From: Nematopogon swammerdamellus
Taxonomy: Eukaryota; Arthropoda; Insecta; Lepidoptera; Adelidae
Direction: 5' to 3'
NCBI GenBank assembly: GCA_946902875.1
Contig: OX336343.1
Location: forward strand, 13,947,361 to 14,011,360
DNA length: 64,000 nt
Shown here: piece after piece, positions 1 to 10,834 of the stretch
Numbering within the stretch: position 1 is the first letter of the stretch
Layout of the letters: each line of letters opens with the position of its first letter
The notes under the pieces: generated by a model
Told to the model about the DNA's origin: nothing
Seen by the model: only the letters and a program-made list of their open reading frames with translations
Databases searched by the model: none
Made by a program: the position numbers and the translations under genes

Positions 1-294
1 ACTTGTACAAACTTGTTGCGTTTGCACATAACTTGCGTTTATGAGGGCTCAAGTGAACCACGAAATATCTTCCCCCGCCAACCTGCTTCGTACATAACAC
101 GCAATGCTCAGTTCAGTCACGTTCACGTCGCGTCACGCGAGATAGTCGAGCGAAGCGAAGGTCACTTCTGCCGCAGTGTGCAACCTTACTACACAATGCA
201 GTACTATCCAAGTGCTACGTTTTTTGGGCGGGCGGGTGCGCCCAGTGTAGAGCGCTGTTTATAGTCTCTTCTCTCTTGTTTTTATTAAGTACAA
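1..294. other. No gene recognised
   Basis: Moderately GC-rich sequence with an 83-codon open frame on the + strand (13-264) that shows no family resemblance, no splice structure and no repeat unit I can name. I treat the frame as chance. Confidence 0.4.
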
Positions 295-515
295 GCTGTG
301 CCCGCGGCTCCGCCCGCTCTCATATTTCACTTCACTGCTAACCTCATAAGCTATTTAGCGTGATAGTAAGTAGCCTATAGTTGATGGGAAGAATCAAGCT
401 ATCCGTAGAATTTTGTTTTATTAAAATCGGTTCAGTGGTTCTCGAGTTATAAGCGGACAGACAGACACTCAGACACTCAGACAGAAAGCAGACGTTGGAT
501 TTTATTATAGGTAAG
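295..515 (+). repeat. Repeat G copy (cccgcggctyc type), decayed
   Basis: Begins with the 'tgcccgcggctccgcccg' motif and ends with an 'agttataagcggacagacagac' type tail in a run of CAGA. Other copies or parts in the window are at 20638-21040, 24254-24300, 25621-25666, 26550-26850, 37130-37175, 42868-42906 and 48764-48820. The motif is one of the commonest dispersed repeats in lepidopteran genomes. The class is not clear from sequence alone. Confidence 0.6.
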
Positions 516-756
516 GAAGGAAGGATGCATTACACATTAGCCAGAATGGCCTGAAGCGAAACTCGAAAATTGTACATAATGCCAATTTTAACAGCGAAGC
601 AATAATGATGAAAAAATATATATATTCACGTTGATATGCATGTTGTCCCTAATTCAACAGCTTGGACTTGGGTGAGATCACATCACCTTGCCAACAACGC
701 GTTCACTAAAAGAGAATAGTCGAGAATTTTAGTAGAGACTTGGAGTTTTGGAGTAC

Positions 757-893
757 CTCGATGTAGCGATGGTCGATACGGAACCTCATCGACAACCCGT
801 TGGGTGGGACGACGACATCAAGTACGTCGGCGGAACGCAGTTGTTGCGTACCGCTGATGGCCGGGAGGACTGGAGGAAAATTAAATAAGAGTA
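757..893 (+). pseudogene. RTE-like LINE, C-terminal fragment 1
   Basis: The + frame reads W-D-D-D-I-K-Y-V-G-G, then R-T-A-D-G-R-E-D-W-R-K-I and a stop. This is the extreme C-terminus of the endonuclease/reverse-transcriptase polyprotein of RTE-like non-LTR retrotransposons. Two more copies lie at 8140-8600 and 10604-10830 and share the same words. Only the last ~45 codons remain, so this is a 5'-truncated dead insertion. Confidence 0.75.
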
Positions 894-899
894 TTGGAC

Positions 900-2074
900 T
901 CGTCCAAGCGAACTGAGTCACTGACACATTGGCCAATAGTCATGCAATAAGGCAAGCATTTTAGTTGTATCTTGCTCAAACTAAGCGATTTAAGGGAGAT
1001 GAAACTATATTATTGCTTTATTTGGGCAATAAATAATATGTTTGGCAGGCTTTAAAGTTCTTAATACTGAAGCGGCAGTAAAGGGAAATTATACATCTTC
1101 ATAATAGTCGTCACAGCATTCAAAAGAATGGAACTGTTATTGTCGATCAAAACTGTATTTTTAAATGCATATAATTTGCAGAAATAGGTTCATAACAAGC
1201 GTGTTGATGAAGATTCGCGAAGCCCAAAATTGTGAGATGTACCTATTATGCCGTAATTTCGTCTTTGTATAATTTTTTTTATTGCTGTTTTATTGCTCTC
1301 CTTTGTAATATTTTACTTCTGTATACCTTTTTTAAATTTTCTATTTTTTGGTTCTTTCATGTCCTTAAAATTTTTTTTCTCATTCATTAGGCAATTTTCA
1401 TTTTCTTTTTCTTCTATCATGATTTACTAGTACACTAATTGTAATATTTGGTATATTATGCCTACTGTGTAAGGAACTATTGGCTAGGCTTAAAAACAGC
1501 GCCAATGTGTCCCTAGGAATAGGCACATTGAGCTGCGCCTAGGCCAATTTCACCAAAGTGATTTGTAATATTGTAATTTATATGTTTAATCATGTAACAA
1601 ATTCACTAAGTTGGAATAAATATTTTCTATTCCTATTTATGTTTGTCTATCTTTCTATTTTTAGTTTTCTGTGTGTAAAATATTTGCATACTAATAAAAC
1701 AATGCGAGAAAAGCTCGTTATGTTAATAATGTTGCAAGAGGAAACATTGTACACGAGAGTGGCCTGCTTGCAAGGAAAAGTAATTTTGTAAAAACATGGC
1801 AAAGGTAAACGGAAAGAGAGGAAGGGAAATGCCGGCGCAATTATATTTTTGTTGAAATATAAACATTTCTGTAAGAATACAGGCGAGGAATTTATTATGG
1901 GTCACTTAATTTTAATTATTTTAAAAAGTCTTATGTAAAACATTTTTTATTATTATATTTTCATATTGACCTAGCTATAATTATGTACTTATTTTATTTA
2001 TACCTCTAAGTTGACTTTATTTATTGCACAATATGAAATTAACAAATAACTACTAAGACTAATAATAAACTAAC
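900..2074. other. AT-rich stretch without a recognised gene
   Basis: Strongly AT-rich with long T and A runs. Open frames at 1558-1791 (+) and 1723-1905 (-) overlap each other and show no family signature. The last ~100 bases (1975-2074), rich in TTTAT and TAA, are probably the 3' tail of the LINE that follows on the - strand. Confidence 0.5.
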
Positions 2075-3114
2075 CTAAACAACATAAAAAATTTCACACA
2101 AATTTTGGTCACTCTCTCCTCGTAGGGTGCCCAAAACGCTCGCAGCATTCCCGCGCTGGATAGCGATTGCTATCCGCTTTTTAAGGTATTGCCCTGCCTT
2201 AAGATTGCCTGACAGGTCAATTAATTTTTGGCTTAAAACGGAGGTTAGTGACTTTGCCTCTTTGCTCCAAGCACCTAAAGTCTCGACGGCAAAGGCCACG
2301 AAATCGTGATTGGTCTTAATTGTCGAGTACTTTAGGTGCTTCGAGCGAGCTGCTGATTCCGCGGCGGCGCCAGCATGGCGAGATGTGGCAGACACATGAG
2401 AATCTGCCAAAGTGTCTGCACACGTCGCATCCCAAACAATGGCTCTGCCTCTGGACCAAGGAATCAAAGACATTCCGTCTGGCCTCTTCCCGTCTTCCCT
2501 ACTTAGGCCAACAGGTTCTCGAATAGATGGAACATGAATTGAATTGAAGGCTCTCTTTATAATTTCATTCAGCGCGGCGTGCCGAGAGAACCTACCTGCG
2601 CTTTTGCAACAGCTTAGGCCGTGGCGGCCTTTCGAGTTCACCGAATTTCCACAAACACATAAATGGGGTTGGCAAACGTCACAACCTAAGCGTAATGCTA
2701 TTGCTATGCGGAGTGTGTTGCTATCCAAAAGTGTGCCGGTCTGAGGAGACGGGATAGCATGTAGCCAGCATCCTGATTCAGGAGTGGAGACTGCTTTTAT
2801 CCGAGCTAGTTCGACGGGGAGACCGATTCTTGAAGAGATTCATGTAAAGCTTTAACTACGGGCAGGTCCCATACCTTTTGGCTAATTTTGGCGAGTGGTA
2901 AGTCCTCATTTGGGCACAGAGACTTCCAGACGTTTATGGCCTCATCTAGGAAGCAAATCACAGGCTTGTCACTAGTTTGTGGTAATATGGCTGTGACAAG
3001 TTCTGTGACTCCGAAAGCCGAGCCCAGAAACGCCGGGACTCCAACGTCCTCGATACGACGCACACCAATCCCTCCGCTGCGAACGGGTAAAGATGCCTGG
3101 ATCCATTGGTCATT
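2075..3114 (-). pseudogene. Non-LTR retrotransposon ORF, C-terminal third (CCHC + endonuclease-like)
   Basis: Read on the - strand from about 3114 down to 2075. The upper part has W-I-Q-A-S-L-P-V-R and G-G-I-G-V-R-R, then V-P-A-F-L-G-S-A, which matches the post-reverse-transcriptase region of a LINE ORF. After one frameshift near 2815 it continues through C-W-L-H-A-I-P. A CCHC-like cluster follows (CVC then R-H-G-L-S-C), then K-R-P-D-G and, 15 residues after that PD, W-D-A-T-C. The spacing resembles the CCHC knuckle followed by a PD..D restriction-like endonuclease in R2/R4-type LINEs, but the assignment is inference. The reverse transcriptase core is missing upstream, as expected for 5' truncation. 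An AT-rich tail follows at 1975-2074. Confidence 0.75.
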
Positions 3115-3239
3115 GTCTAATTTTATATTAAGGATAGTTTCTAAAGAATGTCGAAAAAGGTTATCTATTTTTTATTTATTGTATCAGAATATAATTATTT
3201 TAACAACTAACAACAATTAATTTGTACATTTACCAAATT

Positions 3240-3730
3240 CTAAATTTTGAACTAGTCATTCCTTATCTGTGATTCTTATAAAATAAAGTAAAGTAAGTAT
3301 TTTTACGCCAAAGAATATGATGCCAAAATATTCAGTATGCATTATCATAGTATTACCTATACGTAACGTAGATTCAATCTATCTCAATCAATCTCTATAT
3401 CTACAAATATGTAAGAAAAATTAATTATCTATAATATCTAAAAAAAAAAACACGACCACGGCAACGGCTGTGGCATTGTTCGTCAGTTTTATTATATTTC
3501 TTTGCTCGCCTATTGTATATCGTATCAGCGAGTAGAAGCGCAGGGAAGTAGCGAGCGAATTGAAAAGCATCGAGAATCCGCAGCCGACTCCGTCTCCCAA
3601 GCACTGGCGACGCGGCGGCCGGCGGCGGCCGCTGCGGAGGCGGGGCGGCGCCATTACAGGTATCTTGCGGTTTTAATCTGGACGGAGAGCGCGTAAGTCT
3701 CGAATAGCTACCATATCCAGATGGTTACAT
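3240..3730. other. AT-rich stretch with a GC-rich island, no gene assigned
   Basis: 3240-3430 is AT-rich. 3595-3660 is an abrupt run of CGG/GCC triplets ending in 'cattacag|gtatct', which could be a splice donor. It might be a remnant of a GC-rich first exon, but no coding continuity is visible on either side. Confidence 0.3.
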
Positions 3731-3734
3731 TTTA

Positions 3735-3905
3735 TTTAGTAAAAACAGGTCAAGTGCATGTTAAACTCGGGTCCTTCAAGAGGGGCACCTGTCAGGCCGG
3801 CAATGCATTCGCAACCCCCGCATACGGCCGAATGTCCATGGGCGTCGTAAGACACCTTATGAGTGGCTCGGCGCCATATGTCGCGCTTTCAATAAAAAAT
3901 AAAAA
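3735..3905 (+). repeat. LINE family D, 3' end copy
   Basis: Contains 'gtcaggccggcaatgcattc', 'cgcaacccccgcatacggcc' and 'gaatgtccatgggcgtcg', ending in 'gcgctttcaataaaaaataaaaaaaaa'-type A-rich sequence. The same 3' module occurs at 13125-13262, 27838-27965 (-), 39567-39605 (-), 43270-43455 and 49180-49320. At 49 kb it is joined to a reverse-transcriptase C-terminus, which identifies it as a LINE tail. Confidence 0.7.
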
Positions 3906-4525
3906 AAAACTAGCGTACCTAGGTTTTTATATCAGTCAATATATTTGCTATATCATTAGATCATAGCACTGAAGGAAACTGACTAAATTTACTTACTGCC
4001 AGAGAATACATCGCTCATCTGAGCTCGGCCTTTGGCCTTACCCGTATAATTTATATACGAACTGGCTGTGCGTCGATCATACAGCGTGATGTTAAATATT
4101 ATAGCCATCCTCCATATCGTCGTTGAGATTCGTAAAACTCGTACCTCAAAAATCGCGATTTTTCAGGAGAGCAAAAAAACCGTTTATTACGAAATTTTAT
4201 TAGAAAACATGAAAACTGTTCTTCCGAAAGTTGTAGATAATATCAACAGAAACCTTACCGTGCACACTCATTCAAGGTATTTCTTACACACATAATGTTA
4301 TTACAATTAAAGCAAGATACGAGGTTTTTGTGTTTTTAATTTAACGATAAAGTGCCGACATACGAGGTATTCGGTCCCAAACTAAGAATAAAATTACTTA
4401 TTTCGAATTTTTTTTAGATAATGTAAAGACATTCAAAACTTGTAGATAATTATATAATATTATATAATAGAATTTTATTCAAAGTTTCACAATTAAATCG
4501 AGATACAAGGTTTCGTTATTTTATT

Positions 4526-4574
4526 TTTTTATTTTTGCCAACGCATGTAATACATGCGTTGGCAAAAATAAAAA
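4526..4574. repeat. Perfect 24-bp palindrome
   Basis: The left arm 4526-4549 is the exact reverse complement of 4551-4574, with one base (4550) at the centre. It is immediately followed by a second palindrome at 4576-4624. Confidence 0.95.
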
Positions 4575-4575
4575 C

Positions 4576-4624
4576 TAACTCGTATCTCAAAGCACCATAC
4601 TATGGTGTTTTGAGATACGAGTTA
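4576..4624. repeat. 24-bp palindrome with one mismatch
   Basis: The left arm 4576-4599 and right arm 4601-4624 pair with one mismatch around a single central base (4600). The arm contains 'ctcgtatctcaaa', a word that recurs through 4130-5540 as 'gatacgag', so the palindrome is built from a locally repeated motif. Confidence 0.93.
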
Positions 4625-5014
4625 TTCGTTTTGCTTATATCTTTGTTAATACGTATCGTATTGAGATACGAGTAAAAGTGGCCTATCCGCTATGATTTCG
4701 AGGAACATTTTATGAAAATAAATGGTATGGTGATACCCCACTGACTTTCTCGCTTGTTGGGCGAACTCAAGGTTTTTATGTTCGAAATTTAAAATATACT
4801 GACAGGACAGTTCCGTTGAATTAGTTAGGCGCTCGCAACAAACATTTTGTATGCAATATTTAATAGAAAGAAACCTTCGTTTGTATGACAACCACCTTTT
4901 TTTGAGTTTTCCTGGAAAAACTGAGAATGGTATCTTTTTAGGCTAGTAATAGGGTTTCTATGTGGAATATATATTAAAAATCGTTAGAGCCATTTTTGAG
5001 AAAATCGACCTTAT

Positions 5015-5310
5015 CGAAATCATTTGTATGACAGCTACTCTTATTTTTTCGAATAAAAAAAAACTAAAAAAAGGTACCCCTAGATAATCGTTTCAAACTA
5101 CTAAATTTGAATTTTAATAGAAATCGGTTGAGCGGTTGAGACGCAACGTCGCTGGACACATTGCCATAGACAAATTTTGTATGACAGCTACCCTTATTTT
5201 TTCGAATTTTGAAAAACTAAAAAAAGGTACCCCTAGCTTATCTTTTCAAACTACTAAATACGAATTTTGAACGAAATCGGTTGAGCAGTTTAGGCGCAAG
5301 GTCGCTGGAC

Positions 5311-5315
<5 letters not shown>
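5015..5315 (+). repeat. Imperfect tandem duplication (~140-bp unit)
   Basis: Two adjacent units share 'tgtatgacagctac', 'ttattttttcgaa', 'aaaaaaggtacccctag' and 'gaaatcggttgagc'. The second ends in 'gtcgctggacggac' and runs directly into a CA microsatellite. Confidence 0.8.
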
Positions 5316-5346
<31 letters not shown>

Positions 5347-5376
5347 CCTCACACACATACACACACACACACACAT
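5316..5376. repeat. (CA)n microsatellite, interrupted
   Basis: A dinucleotide tract following the duplicated repeat. Its reverse strand encodes a meaningless V-C-V-C frame. Confidence 0.95.
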
Positions 5377-5693
5377 AAATGTTTCTCAAGACCACTTTTT
5401 TGGGATCGTTGAATGATATATAGCCCAAAACAGTCGAAATCTCAACTTCAAAATTTTGGACGATCACAATACTTCCTTTCTCCTTACAGTCGCTCGAAAG
5501 TAAAAAAGAAAAATCAAAAATTTTGAGATACGAGGTTTTCGAATCTCAACGACGATATGTCGCCTTAGCGAAAACAGTATGAAAGCAGCCGTTCAGTTCG
5601 AAAGTTCAGTCGTTTTAATTTAAGTTACAGACATACAGACGCCAGTAAAGAGCAGAAGAAAGAGATGGGTATAATCTAGATACATCATTTAAG

Positions 5694-5905
5694 CGGCGGG
5701 TATAGCTGATTGGTCTGGGCGTGGGCTTCTTGTGCGAGAGATCCGAGGTTCGAATCCGGTCGACGTGTACCAATGAGGTTAAAAAAATTACGCGGATACC
5801 TACACCTGATGCTTCACCGTTCGAAACCGCTGTAAAAATGTAGGTCCCTTCCCTTGCCCCTTACTAAGTAATAGGCCATACCGGATTTTATTTAAAAAAA
5901 AATTG
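5694..5905 (+). repeat. SINE family B, full-length copy
   Basis: tRNA-like head: an A-box region 'tatagctgattgg' and a B box 'ggttcgaatcc' at about 5749-5759. A body with 'gtgtaccaatgag' follows, then the module 'tgtaggtcccttcccttgcc' and an A-rich end. Other copies are on the - strand at 11749-11920, 33483-33671 and 34796-34975. The central module is shared with SINE family A. Confidence 0.8.
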
Positions 5906-7186
5906 TGAGATGGCGAAAATTACTAAAATCAATATTATCTAGACACACGGCAGTGTGTCAGCCAAGTTCGCAAAGCAAAAAGGCGAAACACCGGCCGTGG
6001 GTTATATACACGGTGTTGCAGTTGCCCCCGTAATATTTTTAACTGACATAAGGGGGTTATTCTATATGTGAAACTAAACAACTTCTGTGAAGAAAAAAAC
6101 ATTTTTGAAACAAAATAAAAATTATTTTTTCCATACAAATTTTAAATACCTATTCTCAAAATGTAAGGAGAAAAAAATTTTTTTTTCTTCAAATTAAAAA
6201 GTCGTAGAACAAAAGTTGTTGTATATAACTTAAAATCTATTTGACCTACGCACTTGAAATTTTGCGTGTCTAGTAGTAAGACCCTCTTCTAATACCAATT
6301 CTGAAATTTAAATTAAGACCCTCTATTCACGAAATAATGACGTCCGAAAATCACTATTATTATCACTGACTGACTCACTCTTTTTTCAAGTTTTCTCTTA
6401 TTAAAATTTATCTAATTGAACTAGTTCTTTGTCAATGAAATACTTGACTAAATTGTTCTCAAACTCAAAGATTAAAGTAGGTGGATAAAAACTTGTCAAG
6501 ACGCACTATTTAGTAGCAAAGAACATAATACATTTTCTTTTAAAGCAACTGGCGAACGTTATGCATAACAGAAGCTATGATTTATAGAACTTCGAAATTC
6601 GAAATTTGGTATCCAGTTAGATCTCACTTATTTTATTAGCGAAGCCGTTATCCGAGTACTTATCTTGCAAGTTTTTTTTTTTTGTTGCGAAGTTGGCTTT
6701 TTTTTCACATTTATGTTTTTGGTGGGATCATAATTATCTCAGTACATCTGAAACCAAACGTGTGAATCCGCCGCAAGCGTGCCTGCTCGTAGGCTTTGGC
6801 ATAGTCGTCCGCACCGCCCGGCGACGCGGCGGCGTGACGCTCAAAGCGTGCCGAGGCTTTCCGAGATGTGTGCTCTCGGGAGATGAAGGACCACCGCCGC
6901 CGCCGCCGTCGTGTCGGTCGCTTACTGCTCTAAGCCAACGTCCTCGGCTTAATGAGCTGCCCTTATTGTACGTGCGCCGCATTAGCGAAAGCTTTCAAAC
7001 GTATTCGTTTAAATGGTTGGAGAGAGAGAAATTTTCACTTTAAGTTCAGATACAAGGTGCTCTAAACTTCGTCTCCTACTCTCTAGACTCTAGATAATCT
7101 ATACAGAACTTTGACGTCCCTTTCAAAGTGTGAACTCAAAGAGTTTCTAAGTTCGATTACACATTTCAGTATTGCAGCATATTTTG
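5906..7186. other. No gene recognised; AT-rich, then a GC-rich block
   Basis: 5906-6690 is AT-rich. 6770-6960 is GC-rich with a CCG-triplet run (about 6890-6910) and an open frame on each strand (6693-7043 +, 6734-6982 -). The overlapping frames and low-complexity proline/glycine runs argue against a real exon. Confidence 0.35.
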
Positions 7187-7590
7187 TCAGCCTCGGTAGC
7201 TCAGTGGTGCAGTCGGTCGACTGTCGGTCGTGATCATAAGCACACCAGGGCGCGGTCAGTACTTGGATTGGTGACCGATCGACCGTTGGAGGCCGACCGT
7301 GGTTCGGATTCCACGTAAAACTATAGGCCCGTTCCCTTCTTAGGGACTTCCTTCTCTTAACTAGGTGGTAGGGTTTAACCCGCCTGGGTTGGTACCACCG
7401 CACTGAATGAAAGGTCCGTTGAAATGGCTATGTAAATACTAAATAGTTCGTATTTTTCCGTCCAGTTCAGTGTAGCCGGCACGACCGAAGGGAAGCACTG
7501 GCATGGTACCTAGTTCATCAAGTTGTTATTGGCTGACATCACGGATGTTATAGGTGACGTAGCCAACCGTATCAGTTTCCATAAAAAAAT
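7187..7590 (+). repeat. SINE family A, full-length (tRNA/5S chimeric head)
   Basis: In order: an A-box-like 'ggtagctcagtggtgcag' at 7195; a 5S-rRNA-like block 'gggcgcggtcagtacttgg' with 'attggtgaccg' at 7247-7277; a B-box-like 'ggttcggattcc'; the module shared with SINE B; a 3' body with 'gtgtagccggcacgaccg', 'ggctgacatcacggatgtt' and 'cagtttccataaaaaaa'. The window contains at least ten other full or partial copies. Confidence 0.85.
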
Positions 7591-8139
7591 ACAGCTATGC
7601 TTATGCTATGTTTAATTAGCATTGTGATGATAAACCTGTGCTATATTCAAGCCCCTAAATAACAATTTTAGTAACAAAGGGAAAGACAAACATAATTAAC
7701 ACGTGAATTAAGTCTGGAGTAGGATGAGGCCGATTTATAATCCAGTAATTTATCATAGCACCAAGCGAGCACCCACGACAATTTGGAAAAGTCGGCGCCT
7801 ATGAGTTCTAGACTAACTCAGCGCCTAGCTAATGTTGATAAATATGCCTATCATCATTTATCCTGAACGCTTTGTCAAATATGCGTTGGACATTTCCCTT
7901 TGATGAATATTTAATATTTGCCGGATATTCCAAATTCAAAATGCGTACCGGAAATGATGGAACAATTTGTCGGTGCTGCCCCGCGCCACCGTCTCCTCTC
8001 TTTCCCCTCCCCTAACGGGCCTGAGCTCGGCTGGAAGAGGACATTGCCTTTTGCCAAAAGTTTGCATCTGTCTGTCAATGTGACATATGTATTGAAATCA
8101 TGCTGACACACCATACATTATAAATTTATTGTATTAGCT
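7591..8139. other. No gene recognised
   Basis: Intergenic sequence between the SINE and the RTE tail. Antiparallel open frames near 7911-8114 overlap each other and show no family signature. Confidence 0.4.
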
Positions 8140-8600
8140 TATGTATGACATACGGCCCGTATGATACGGGTGTGAAACGTGGACTGTGACGGTCGTTGTT
8201 GTCTAAAGGTTGAAAGTTGCCCAGCGAGCAATGAAGCGAGCCATACTGACATGACAATATCGATTCGTGATATGGCGCGTAACGAGGTAATCCGCCGACG
8301 CACCAAAGTAGTCGATGTTGAACACCGGGTGGCGCTCAAGTGGCAATGGACTGGGCACGTCAGTCGAAGCGACGATGACCGTTGGAGTAATCGCGTCGTT
8401 GGTCTTACCTACACTGGCGGCCGTGGACAGGAAAACGAAGTGTGGGAAGGGGAAGACCACCCGCCAGATGGAACGACGACATCAAGTACCTACGTCGGTG
8501 GAAAGCAGTGGTTCCGTACCGCTGAAGGCCGGGAGGACTGGAGGAAAATTGGAGAGGCGTATGTCTAGCAGTAGACGCTTATACGCTGATTGACTAACTG
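8140..8600 (+). pseudogene. RTE-like LINE, C-terminal fragment 2
   Basis: The + frame reads I-S-I-R-D, then N-E-V-I-R-R-R-T-K-V-V-D-V, then L-K-W-Q-W-T-G-H-V-S-R and D-D-R-W-S. It ends in R-T-A-E-G-R-E-D-W-R-K-I-G-E-A-Y-V. These are hallmark words of the C-terminal region of RTE-like LINE polyproteins. Small indels (around 8400-8450 and 8490) and an in-frame TAG before the usual end show it is dead. The 3' end is a short TGATTGAC-like repeat, not poly(A). Confidence 0.85.
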
Positions 8601-9135
8601 CATTAGGCACCTTTGAATTATCGGGTGTATTAGTCTAAAAACCTACATAAAAATACTCAAAAATCTTTGAATTCACACTAAAATTAATTAATAACGTGAT
8701 TTTTTAACAATCAGTAACTTCACATTTCACAATAAAATTAAAAAAATATAAAACTTTATTTGCCTTGACCGGTATCAAAATAAAATTATGGATGGAACAT
8801 ACAAATGGTAACAGGAATGATGGCAAATAGAAACAATATCTTTCCGATTTTAGACACCCGAGGTCGAATATCACTTAATCTACATATTTATGTACACTGC
8901 TATTTCAAAATCCGATCGAGGCCGAAACAATTAGCGGGTGATCCGAGTCCGAACTAATTGTCAATTACTGGCGAGATGAGATGAGCTGAGGCCGCCGCGG
9001 GGCCTTCGGCGATCTCCGCCCTACCCCCCGTCCCGCCCTCTCCAGCCCTCGAACAATGAATGCATTCTCTGAACACTAATCGAGAGCGCTCCACTAGAAG
9101 TGCCCAATGAGCTGTCAAGTGAGACTCAAGCCGTA
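8601..9135. other. No gene recognised
   Basis: AT-rich, then a GC-rich patch at 8990-9055. No exon-like frame. Confidence 0.4.
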
Positions 9136-9251
9136 GGTACAGTTCCCGGCAGCAAATAATGCGAGTCGAGATTTAGAAAGAGACAATCCGATTGTAGAGC
9201 GCCCCGTCCCTGTCGCACCAACTCACACGTCTCTGTGCCGGGAACTGTACC
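9136..9251. mobile_element. 116-bp MITE with 16-bp perfect TIRs
   Basis: The left end 'ggtacagttcccggca' (9136-9151) is the exact reverse complement of the right end (9236-9251). There is no coding capacity. The superfamily cannot be assigned because no clear target duplication is seen. Confidence 0.75.
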
Positions 9252-10283
9252 ACCGAATGTAGAATGCAATGTAGTGTTACTTTGACGTACGAAATCGCCA
9301 ATGTGATTTGCTTTGCATCAAATCAAATTGTCGATTCCGCTGAAGATGATTCACTGATGAAGGACCAGGCGTTACGTTATTTTATTATTAAAAGTCCATG
9401 CCGCGGCATGAATCTTAAGAAAATGGTAACGGTCCCCGTGCCTAGGATGGATTATTTTCATTATATTGAAGTTTTTGAGTAAATTGTTTTCATAATTTTC
9501 TTGTAAGTACTATATTTCTATATCTCGGAAAGTATAATAGCGAGGATAGTGTTTGTAATACCATACTATAGCATATAGAAGAAGGTTCCGACAAATTATG
9601 GGGATGTGTTAAAATATTAAAATATTATTAAAATGACATATTAAAATAGAAATTAAAACTACCTATCAAATTTAAATTACCTAAACTAAAACATAACAAA
9701 CAAACAAAATATATTTCTTATATAGTTCAATGGGTATTTTGCTGATCACAATTTTTTTTTATATTTTAATTCGCACTTTTACCCGACTATGGACCTCTGC
9801 TAGAGGTGGTTTGTGGAGCTGTTTGACTAGATATTACATTTATGGCCCTTTATCGTCAGTATTCTGTGATTAAATGTATATGTACATATCTATATTTACA
9901 TGCCGTCTCCATATAGGTATTCTTTCCTTATTCAGCGGATGCATTGTTAGCTGGGCGCCTGTCTGACCTTCCGTTCTCTGCACTTCTAATATAGAACATA
10001 CTCTATCGAATTACCTCTTCTCAGTTGGAGGGAGAGTAATAAGCAAAAAGGTTTTCTAATGTATTTTAGCTGGAAGGTCTGACGTAGAGTGGATAAAAGA
10101 AGGATAAATAACTTAGCATTATGTAGTTACTTACCGCGAAAGTGGCTGCTGTGTAAATAAATACACGAGGCCATTTTTACTTACTGGCCTATTAAGGGAA
10201 GATTAGAGACCATTTTTTTATCCGTTACGCAAGGCGGATTGTAATGAAAGTGCTGATATCATATTTGTACATACCTACATACA
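9252..10283. other. No gene recognised
   Basis: A 72-codon open frame at 9264-9482 starts inside a GC-poor stretch and matches no family I know. The remainder is AT-rich. Confidence 0.4.
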
Positions 10284-10580
10284 CTCCGACATTCGGGGTA
10301 AGCAGAGTAGTCGGTGTTGTGCTGCAAGTACTCTTGTAAATTACAGCACAACTCCGACTACCATATTTAGCAAAGCATTAGGACAAGATAAATATCTAGC
10401 AGCAAATAAGGCACGGAGACCCACCTGCTACATGACTCGGTGGAAGGACCGTGTCAAGGTGAGAGGTGGCTAGCCTGTCGCCCTTACACTGTCACCGCAC
10501 GGCATGTTGTCCTTATCCCTTAGTCGCCTTTTACGACATGCACGGGGAGAAATGCAGTGCAGAATAGCCCTATTCTTTAG
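10284..10580 (+). repeat. Repeat C, full-length copy
   Basis: Starts 'attcggggtaagcagagtag'. It contains an internal stem (gtcggtgttgtgctg pairing with cagcacaactccgac), then 'gactcggtggaaggaccgtg' and 'ggtgagaggtgg', and ends 'ttagtcgccttttacgacat'. Other copies are at 22722-22953 and 37797-38052, with fragments at 53203-53285 and 39064-39115 (-). It has no ORF; the class is unknown. Confidence 0.75.
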
Positions 10581-10603
10581 TATACCACAAGGTAATATTT
10601 GTG

Positions 10604-10830
10604 TTGGATGTAGACGTCAGCCGAAGAGACGACGACCGTTGGAGTAACCGTGTCCTACACTGGCGGCCGTGAACAGGAAAACAGAGTGTGGGAAGACCAC
10701 CCGCCAGGTGGGACGACGACATCAAGTACGTCGCCGGAAAGCAGTTCCGTACCGCTAAAGGCCGGGAGGACTGGAGGAAAATTGGAGAGGCGTATGTCCA
10801 GCAGTGGACTCTCACACGCTGACTGACGAC
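10604..10830 (+). pseudogene. RTE-like LINE, C-terminal fragment 3
   Basis: Shares 'cgacgacatcaagtacgtcg' and 'gaggactggaggaaaattgg' with the copies at 757 and 8140. Translated, R-W-D-D-D-I-K-Y-V-A-G-K-Q-F-R-T-A is followed by G-R-E-D-W-R-K-I-G-E-A-Y-V-Q-Q-W. It ends in tandem TGACTGAC, the simple-repeat 3' end typical of RTE elements. It is 5'-truncated and internally shortened. Confidence 0.85.
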
Positions 10831-10834
10831 TGAC

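Noticed and set aside
3595..3670. GC-rich block with a possible donor as a first exon
   Set aside because: No start codon context, no downstream exon and no coding similarity; the single 'cag|gtatct' is weak evidence.
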